From: Acidobacteriota bacterium
Lineage (GTDB): Bacteria > Acidobacteriota > Vicinamibacteria > Vicinamibacterales > 2-12-FULL-66-21
Reading direction: 5' to 3'
DNA: 64,000 nt
NCBI GenBank assembly: GCA_003222675.1
Contig: QHWT01000071.1
Location: forward strand, 62,001 to 126,000
Under the pieces are notes generated by a model. It was not told the DNA's origin. It did no database searches and was given only the letters and a program-made list of their open reading frames with translations. The position numbers and the translations under genes are program-made. How positions within the stretch are numbered: position 1 is the stretch's first letter; every line of letters begins with the position of its first letter. Positions 57,615-64,000 of the stretch are shown here, piece after piece.

Positions 57615-60428
57615 TCACACCGTCGCCGCCACGCGTTCCACGACGAAGGCCTCGATGACGTCGCCCATCTTGATATCGTTGTATTTCTCGAAGCCGATGC
57701 CGCACTCGAAGCCCGCCTTCACCTCGGACACATCGTCCTTGAAGCGGCGAAGCGAGCCGATCTTGCCTTCGTGCACGACGACGTTGTCGCGGAGGAGGCG
57801 CGCCTGGGTATCGCCCGACCGCGTGATCCTGCCGTCGGTGACCATGCAGCCGGCAATCGTCCCGAACTTCGGCACCTTGAACGTTTCGCGGACCTCGGCG
57901 CTGCCGATGCGCACTTCGCGCAGCGTCGGCTCGAGCAGCCCCGTCATGGCCTTCTTCATCTCGTCGACGACGTTGTAGATGACCGAATGGAGGCGGATGT
58001 CGACCTTGTCGCGCTCGGCGACGTCGCCGGCGTTGCGGTCGGGCCGCACGTTGAAGCCGATGATGATGGCGTTCGACGCGGCCGCCAGCAGCACGTCCGA
58101 CTCGTTGATCGCGCCCACGCCGCTGTGAATGATGCGCATCTTGACGCGCTCGTCGCTCAGCTTGGTCAGCGTATCGGCCAGCACCTCGGCCGAGCCCTGC
58201 ACGTCCGCCTTGATGATGATGGGCAGCTCCTTGATGCCGCCTTCGGAGATCTGCTGCTGCAGCGATTCGAGCGTGAGACGGCCGCCCTTCGCGCCGAGCG
58301 CTTTGTCCTTGGCCTGCATCTGACGGTACTGCGCGATCTGTCGCGCCTTGGCCGCATCCGAGAGCGCCTGAAAGGCGTCGCCCGGCTGTGGCAGCCCGCC
58401 GAGGCCCAGCACTTCCACCGGTGTCGCGGGCGGCGCGGTCTTGATGGACTTGCCCCGGTCGTCGATTAGCGCGCGCACCTTGCCGACGATCGTACCGGCG
58501 ATGAGCGTATCGCCCACGCGCAACGTGCCGTCCTGCACCAGGATCGTGGCCACCGGGCCGCGTCCCTTGTCCAGTTTCGCTTCGAGCACCGTGCCCGACG
58601 CGTTGCGTTTCGGGTTCGCCTTGAGCTCGCTCATCTCCGTGACGAGCAGCACCATCTCGAGCAGCGCCGGGATATTCTCGCGCTTCTTCGCCGAGACCGG
58701 CACCGTGACGGTCTGGCCGCCCCAGTCTTCCGGCACGAGCCCGAGATCCGACAGCTCCTTCTTCACGCGATCCGGGTTCGCGTTCGCCTTGTCGATCTTG
58801 TTGATCGCCACGAGAATCGGCACGCCCGCCGCGCGCGCGTGATCGATCGCTTCCTTCGTCTGCGGCATCACGCCATCGTCGGCAGCGACGACGAGGACGA
58901 CGACGTCGGTGACGCGGGCGCCGCGCGCACGCATCATCGTGAACGCTTCGTGACCCGGCGTGTCGAGGAACACGACGTTGCGATCGCCGACCTGCACGGC
59001 ATACGCGCCGATGTGCTGCGTGATGCCACCCGCTTCGCGCTCCGCCACGCGCGTCTCGCGTATGGCATCGAGCAGCGTCGTCTTGCCGTGGTCGACGTGA
59101 CCCATGACGGTGACGACAGGTCCGCGCGTGACGAGATCCTCGGCCCGCGATTCCTCCGCCTCGACCTGCAGCAGCTCCTCTTCGAACGACTGCATCTTCA
59201 CGTCGGCGCCGAACTCGCGCGCGATCATCGAGGCGGTCTCGGTGTCGACCGTGCTGTTGATGGTCATCATCATCCGCTTGTCCATCAGCTTCTTCAGCAC
59301 GTCCTTTGCTTTCACGTCGAGCTTCGTCGCGAGATCAGAGACAGTCATGCCTTCAGCCAGAGTGATGGTGCGGGTGACCGGTGGAGGCGCAGTGGCCGCA
59401 GCGGGTCCGACCGGCATGCGCGCGACCTGATCGCGACGCGGTGCGGCGGGCCTTGGCCCCGAGGGCCTCGGTGGCGGCGGGCGATAGCCCGGCATCGGGG
59501 GACGCGGCGGCTGGTTCGGCCGCACGGGCTGCGAGGGCAGCGGACGCGGTCCACCCATCGGCGTCTGCGGACGTGACGGCAACGGTCCGCCCGGACGCGG
59601 ACCTTGCGGACGCGCGGGTGTGCCCGGCCCGGGACCCGGCTTCGCGCCCGGCGGACGGCTCAGGTTTCCAGTCGCCGCAGGCGGCGGCGTCGCCGGCTGC
59701 GGTGGACGCACGAGTACGGGACGGCGCGGGGGTGCCGGCGGTGCCTGGCCTGTTCTTGGATCTTCAACGCGGAGCCGCAGCGTCGGCGGCACCAGGCGGC
59801 CTGTCGACGGCGGCGTCAGCGGACGCGCAGGCGCCGGCCCGGCGGCCGGTACCGGCGCGGGCGCCGGTCCGACGGGAGGCGCTTCGATCCGTGCCGCGGC
59901 GGCCGGAATCTCCTGCGCCGGCGGCGCAACCGGCGCGGGCGCCGGGGGTGGCTCGACGGGACGAGCTTCAGCCGCTGGCGCGATTACGAGCTCCGGTTCG
60001 GGCGCCGAAGGAACGGTGACCGGTTCCGGTTCGACCGCGATTGGCGACGAGGGTACGATCGGTTCCGCCGTCAGGGGTGCAGGCGCAGGTGTCGGCTCGG
60101 CAGGAGGCGCCGCCGGTTTGGCCGTCTTCACCAGGCGTGGGGCGGGCATCGCGGGCGGCGACGGCTTCGGCGGCTCCGGCGCGCGGCCGGCGGGTTTTTT
60201 CGCTCCACCACGCGCGGGTGCCGGCGCGTCGGCAAACGACGCGTTCGACGGCACCTTGATACCGCGCTGCCGCGCGAGGCGGCCGACGAACTCCCGCGCA
60301 ACGACCTCTTCGATCGTGCTCGACGCGCTCTTCACCTCGATGCCGTGATCGCGCTTCAGCAGCGCGATGACTTCCTGGCTCGTGGTGTCGAGCAGCTCCG
60401 CGACTTTATAGATCCGGACTGTTGCCAA
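57615..60428 (-). CDS. infB: Translation initiation factor IF-2
   Basis: 937 residues from TTG, with AGAGGT six bases upstream. Its GTPase delivers initiator fMet-tRNA to the 30S subunit. N-terminal IF2_N helical domain (1-60, [21 protein letters not shown]), then about 270 residues of Pro/Ala-rich disordered sequence, a second IF2_N region (about 360-410), G domain with GHVDHGKT (G1), DTPGHEAF (G3) and NKID (G4), then beta-barrel and C-terminal fMet-binding domains. The Pro-rich linker is long but the core is standard. It follows nusA, with a palindrome pair in the gap. Confidence 0.97.
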   Translation of the reverse strand: MATVRIYKVAELLDTTSQEVIALLKRDHGIEVKSASSTIEEVVAREFVGRLARQRGIKVPSNASFADAPAPARGGAKKPAGRAPEPPKPSPPAMPAPRLVKTAKPAAPPAEPTPAPAPLTAEPIVPSSPIAVEPEPVTVPSAPEPELVIAPAAEARPVEPPPAPAPVAPPAQEIPAAAARIEAPPVGPAPAPVPAAGPAPARPLTPPSTGRLVPPTLRLRVEDPRTGQAPPAPPRRPVLVRPPQPATPPPAATGNLSRPPGAKPGPGPGTPARPQGPRPGGPLPSRPQTPMGGPRPLPSQPVRPNQPPRPPMPGYRPPPPRPSGPRPAAPRRDQVARMPVGPAAATAPPPVTRTITLAEGMTVSDLATKLDVKAKDVLKKLMDKRMMMTINSTVDTETASMIAREFGADVKMQSFEEELLQVEAEESRAEDLVTRGPVVTVMGHVDHGKTTLLDAIRETRVAEREAGGITQHIGAYAVQVGDRNVVFLDTPGHEAFTMMRARGARVTDVVVLVVAADDGVMPQTKEAIDHARAAGVPILVAINKIDKANANPDRVKKELSDLGLVPEDWGGQTVTVPVSAKKRENIPALLEMVLLVTEMSELKANPKRNASGTVLEAKLDKGRGPVATILVQDGTLRVGDTLIAGTIVGKVRALIDDRGKSIKTAPPATPVEVLGLGGLPQPGDAFQALSDAAKARQIAQYRQMQAKDKALGAKGGRLTLESLQQQISEGGIKELPIIIKADVQGSAEVLADTLTKLSDERVKMRIIHSGVGAINESDVLLAAASNAIIIGFNVRPDRNAGDVAERDKVDIRLHSVIYNVVDEMKKAMTGLLEPTLREVRIGSAEVRETFKVPKFGTIAGCMVTDGRITRSGDTQARLLRDNVVVHEGKIGSLRRFKDDVSEVKAGFECGIGFEKYNDIKMGDVIEAFVVERVAATV

Positions 60429-60451
60429 AAACTACCTCTTGATCACTTGTC

Positions 60452-60529
60452 CTTCCGCCTGAAGGCGGAAGCCACGCACCATCGAAAATGGAAGGCCCCC
60501 GTGTCGTGGCTTCCGCCTTTAGGCGGAAG
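60452..60529. repeat. Inverted pair of CTTCCGCC palindromes between nusA and infB
   Basis: CTTCCGCCTGAAGGCGGAAG (60452-60471) and CTTCCGCCTTTAGGCGGAAG (60510-60529), opposite orientation, GCCAC / GTGGC flanks facing inward, 38 bases apart. Confidence 0.95.
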
Positions 60530-60534
60530 ATTAA

Positions 60535-61740
<1,206 letters not shown>

Positions 61741-61742
61741 AT

Positions 61743-61850
61743 CAGTTACCAGTTTCCGGTTACCGGTCTCCAGTTACCAGTAACCAGTCACGAGTTGCCT
61801 GTGCCTTCGTTGCCTGCACTGGAAACAGGAGACTGGCTACTGGCAACTTA
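61743..61850. repeat. Two-armed heptamer array between rimP and nusA (CAGTTAC)
   Basis: Left arm 61743-61798, eight units: CAGTTAC, CAGTTTC, CGGTTAC, CGGTCTC, CAGTTAC, CAGTAAC, CAGTCAC, GAGTTGC. Right arm 61816-61850, five units of the inverted word: GCACTGG, AAACAGG, AGACTGG, CTACTGG, CAACTTA; the last contains the rimP stop codon. It begins two bases before the nusA ATG and fills the gap. Confidence 0.92.
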
Positions 61851-62384
61851 GAATTCAACGTCCAGTTGCCCGCGCTTGATCTTCGCGAGCGGCACCCGGT
61901 GCGTCTTGCGTCCTTCTTCGAGGAGCACGCTGCCTTCCTCGACGCCCTTGATGCGTCCGGCGAACGCCGACTGCCGTCCGATCGGCTCCGACGTCACGAG
62001 CTTTGCGAGCCGCCCCTCGAAGCGCCGATAGTCACCCTCGTGCCTGAGCGGTCGATCGAGACCGGGTGACGACACTTCGAGCGTGTACGTTTCGTCCAGC
62101 TCCTGCTGCCCGAACTCGTCCTCCACGTCGAGCAGCGCGCTCAAATCGTGGCTGACCCGCTGGCACTCTTCGATACCGACACTGTCTTCGGGGGCTTCGA
62201 TCGCGCCGGTCGCGGGACGATCGATGACGACGCGCAGAACCATTCCAATCGGCTCGCGCCGCAGCTGCACGTCGAAGATTTCCAGGCCGTGGCTGCGCGC
62301 CACGCGCTCGGCCGCGTCGCGAAGTCTGGCAAACTGCTCAGGTCGCGCCGTAACGATTACCCTTGAAAAACAAAAAGTGGGCAC
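61848..62384 (-). CDS. rimP: Ribosome maturation factor RimP
   Basis: 178 residues as the longest frame. It is needed for 30S assembly. The N-terminal domain has RVARSHGLEIFDVQLRRE and LRVVIDRP, and the junction YTLEVSSPGLDRPLRHEGDYRRFEG is the family hallmark; a C-terminal SH3-like barrel follows. The GTG at 62384 lies inside an intrinsic-terminator stem, so the true start is probably later; CAAGGG at about 62360-62365 points to a start near 62351-62357, where only rare codons exist. It heads the nusA-infB unit. Confidence 0.9.
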   Translation of the reverse strand: MPTFCFSRVIVTARPEQFARLRDAAERVARSHGLEIFDVQLRREPIGMVLRVVIDRPATGAIEAPEDSVGIEECQRVSHDLSALLDVEDEFGQQELDETYTLEVSSPGLDRPLRHEGDYRRFEGRLAKLVTSEPIGRQSAFAGRIKGVEEGSVLLEEGRKTHRVPLAKIKRGQLDVEF

Positions 62385-62393
62385 CGGCCCACT
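62366..62393 (-). terminator. Intrinsic terminator / possible attenuator before rimP
   Basis: On the minus strand AGTGGGC, loop CGGT, GCCCACT is followed by TTTTTGTTTTT. It is 40 bases after the rimO stop and overlaps the longest rimP frame. It may end the rimO transcript or attenuate the rimP-nusA-infB transcript. Confidence 0.82.
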
Positions 62394-62421
62394 AGGAAAA
62401 ACCTCGCAAACGGCACTAATC

Positions 62422-62430
62422 AGTATAGCA
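62422..62430 (-). promoter_or_regulatory. Extended -10 promoter for the rimP-nusA-infB unit
   Basis: Minus-strand TGCTATACT matches TGnTATAnT. It starts a few bases after the rimO stop, so the transcript would begin near 62415 and read through the terminator hairpin at 62366-62393. The -35 is poor, as usual for extended -10 promoters. Confidence 0.5.
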
Positions 62431-62432
62431 GA

Positions 62433-63893
62433 TCACACCGGTGTCGCTAGAAGGTCGTAGCCCTGCGCGCCGACGATCCGCGCTTTGATGAGACTGCCAC
62501 CAACCAAGCTCGACGGGTCGCAATCGGTCAAGTAGACGACGGGGTCGATGTCGGGCGCTTGTCCTTCCAGCCGTCCCTGCAGCACCAGCTCATGTTCGGC
62601 GGACGGACCATCGATGAGCACGGCCGTTTCGGTACCGATTCTCGACAGCTGAGCCGCCGCGACGAGCCGCTGCTGGCGCTTCATGATCCGTTCGCGCCGG
62701 TTCTGCTTCGCCGCCGCCGGCAGGTCGTCCTTCAGCGCGAACGCGCGCGTCCCTTCTTCGTGCGAATAGGTGAACACGCCGAGATGGTCGAAGCGCGTGT
62801 CTTCCACGAACGCTTCGAGCTCAGCGAACTCCTGCTCCGTTTCCCCGGGAAATCCGACGATGAATGTCGTCCTCAATGTGACGCCGGGGACACGCGCGCG
62901 GATCCGGGCGAGCAGCTTGTCGTACATCTTGCGGTTTCCCGGACGGCGCATCCGCTTCAACACGTCGGCTGACGCGTGCTGCAGCGGCAGATCGACGTAG
63001 CGACAGACCTTCTCGCATTCCGCCATCGCATCGAGCACATCATCCGTGATCGTCGTGGGATAGAGATACAGGAGCCGAATCCATTGCAGGCCGGCGATGC
63101 GGTTCAAATCGCGCAGCAGGCGCGCGAGCGCGCCACGGTCGCCGCGATCGATGCCGTAGAACGTCGTGTCCTGAGAGATCAGCAGCAGTTCCTTCACGCC
63201 CCGTTCGGCCAGCGCGCGCGCCTCGCGCACGATCGAGTCCGCCGTCCGGCTGCGATATTCGCCGCGCAATGTCGGGATGATGCAGAACGCGCACGTGTAG
63301 TCGCAGCCTTCTGCGACTTTCACGTATGCGAAATGCCGTGGCGTCGTCTGCAGGCGCGGTGTGTCGGCGTCGTAGATGTAGGTGGGTACGACGCGGCGTG
63401 CGGGGTGCGGGGTGCGGGGTGTGCGCGGTGCGGCGTGCGGGATCCGGGTTGCTGGGTGCTTCCTAAAGAAGGTGACCGGTGCGGGGGGTTGCCCCGAATT
63501 CGCGCCCCGCGTCCCGTATTCCGCGCCCCGCACCCCGGATCCCGCGCCCCGCGCATCGATTGCCTCAAGTATCTGCGGCACTTCGCCCGTCCCCAGCAGC
63601 GCGTCGATCTCGGGGATCTCTTTCTTGAGCTCCTCTCGATAACGTTCGGCGAGGCAGCCGGTGACGACGAGGCGGGTGCATCGGCCGTCACGCTTTCGCC
63701 CCGCCATCTCGAGGATCGCGTCGATCGATTCCTGCTTTGCATTGTCGATGAACGCGCAGGTGTTGACGACGAGCACCTCGGCCTCGTCGGCGCTGGGGGT
63801 GATCTCGTGGCCTGCCTGCTGCGCAATGCCGAGCATGACCTCGCCGTCAACGAGATTCTTCGGACAACCGAGGGATACAAAACCGATTTTCAA
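62433..63893 (-). CDS. rimO: Ribosomal protein S12 methylthiotransferase
   Basis: 486 residues from TTG, with AAAGG seven bases upstream. This radical-SAM enzyme adds methylthio to Asp of S12. The N-terminal UPF0004 domain has Cys ligands in SLGCPKN, VVNTCAFID and VVTGCLAER. The radical-SAM CxxxCxxC is in GCDYTCAFCIIP, and a TRAM domain lies at the C-terminus. Between the two iron-sulfur domains, residues about 113-167 are encoded by a two-armed GCGGGGT heptamer array and give a Gly/Arg- then Pro/His-rich linker. Without it the length would be about 430, the family norm. Confidence 0.93.
   Translation of the reverse strand: MKIGFVSLGCPKNLVDGEVMLGIAQQAGHEITPSADEAEVLVVNTCAFIDNAKQESIDAILEMAGRKRDGRCTRLVVTGCLAERYREELKKEIPEIDALLGTGEVPQILEAIDARGAGSGVRGAEYGTRGANSGQPPAPVTFFRKHPATRIPHAAPRTPRTPHPARRVVPTYIYDADTPRLQTTPRHFAYVKVAEGCDYTCAFCIIPTLRGEYRSRTADSIVREARALAERGVKELLLISQDTTFYGIDRGDRGALARLLRDLNRIAGLQWIRLLYLYPTTITDDVLDAMAECEKVCRYVDLPLQHASADVLKRMRRPGNRKMYDKLLARIRARVPGVTLRTTFIVGFPGETEQEFAELEAFVEDTRFDHLGVFTYSHEEGTRAFALKDDLPAAAKQNRRERIMKRQQRLVAAAQLSRIGTETAVLIDGPSAEHELVLQGRLEGQAPDIDPVVYLTDCDPSSLVGGSLIKARIVGAQGYDLLATPV
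63393..63556. repeat. Two-armed heptamer array inside rimO (GCGGGGT)
   Basis: Left arm 63393-63457: GCGGCGT, GCGGGGT three times, a two-base slip, GCGCGGT, GCGGCGT, GCGGGAT, CCGGGTT, GCTGGGT. Right arm 63501-63556, inverted family: CGCGCCC, CGCGTCC, CGTATTC, CGCGCCC, CGCACCC, CGGATCC, CGCGCCC, CGCGCAT. The core between them is 43 bases. All is in frame with rimO. Confidence 0.92.
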
Positions 63894-64000
63894 AGTGATG
63901 CCTTTTATTTACTCAGCGGCCACGGAGGTTCAATTGAACAAGAAAAATGCGTTTGGTTTCTGCAGTCTCGATGGTCTCAGAGTGAGTGTCACGGATAGAG
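63894..64000. other. Gap at the window edge
   Basis: I see no supported gene. A TTG at 63937 with GGAGG upstream opens a frame to the window edge, but the encoded residues resemble nothing. The phrase TGCGTTTGGTT is shared with the gap at 52281-52464. Confidence 0.3.

Noticed and set aside
63937-64000. Start of a plus-strand gene at TTG 63937
   Set aside because: Only 21 codons are visible, they match nothing, and the area shares words with a non-coding gap.

Overview
The window is one contiguous piece of a high-GC bacterial chromosome with no tRNA, rRNA, CRISPR array, phage or transposase gene that I can see. Gene content (type IV pilus minor pilins with a PilY1-like adhesin, an NtrC-type activator, winged-helix/beta-propeller one-component regulators, an archaeal-type ProRS) and the dense palindromic repeats suggest an Acidobacteriota member, possibly of the Vicinamibacteria. 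That assignment is inference; no marker here fixes it.

Layout. 1-12.6 kb (+): a type IV pilus locus with prepilin peptidase, PilS-like kinase, minor pilins (FimT/GspH, PilV, PilW, PilX), PilY1, a zinc-ribbon TPR protein, a coiled-coil secreted protein and a sigma-54 activator. A very good sigma-54 promoter lies just before the minor pilins. 12.7-17 kb: aroB (-) diverging from nadB-proS (+). 17.2-31.8 kb: a surface-glycan locus with a TMTC-like membrane/TPR protein, three double-domain glycosyltransferases, a GT4, a GT2, a DUF2304 protein, a Wzm/Wzt-type ABC exporter and a methyltransferase-deacetylase fusion. 31.8-34.4 kb (-): HEAT protein, small lipoprotein, tatC, tatA. 34.5-41.7 kb (+): S41 protease, a candidate structured RNA with terminator, smc, M48 protease. 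41.8-51.9 kb: M14 peptidase, SDR, RNB-domain nuclease (-), a secreted protein, a winged-helix/TolB regulator (-) and an APC permease. 51.9-63.9 kb (-): cupredoxin, then the translation/RNA cluster read right to left as rimO-rimP-nusA-infB-rbfA-nrnA-truB-rpsO-pnp.

The most unusual content is the repeats. Many gene junctions carry short tandem arrays of degenerate 7-mers (sometimes 8-mers), a different word at each site. Several arrays are followed by the reverse complement of the same word, making two-armed palindromes. A second class is 20-bp perfect palindromes, often as inverted pairs. Both classes also sit in frame inside genes: rimO, truB, nadB, several glycosyltransferases, the methyltransferase-deacetylase fusion, the winged-helix regulator, and probably the M14 peptidase and pilY1. 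They touch start or stop codons at several other genes.

How the genes work together: the kinase and NtrC-type activator probably control the minor-pilin operon through sigma-54. PilD processes the pilins. The glycan locus builds a polymer and the ABC transporter exports it. The right-hand cluster is a housekeeping operon for ribosome assembly, translation initiation and RNA turnover.
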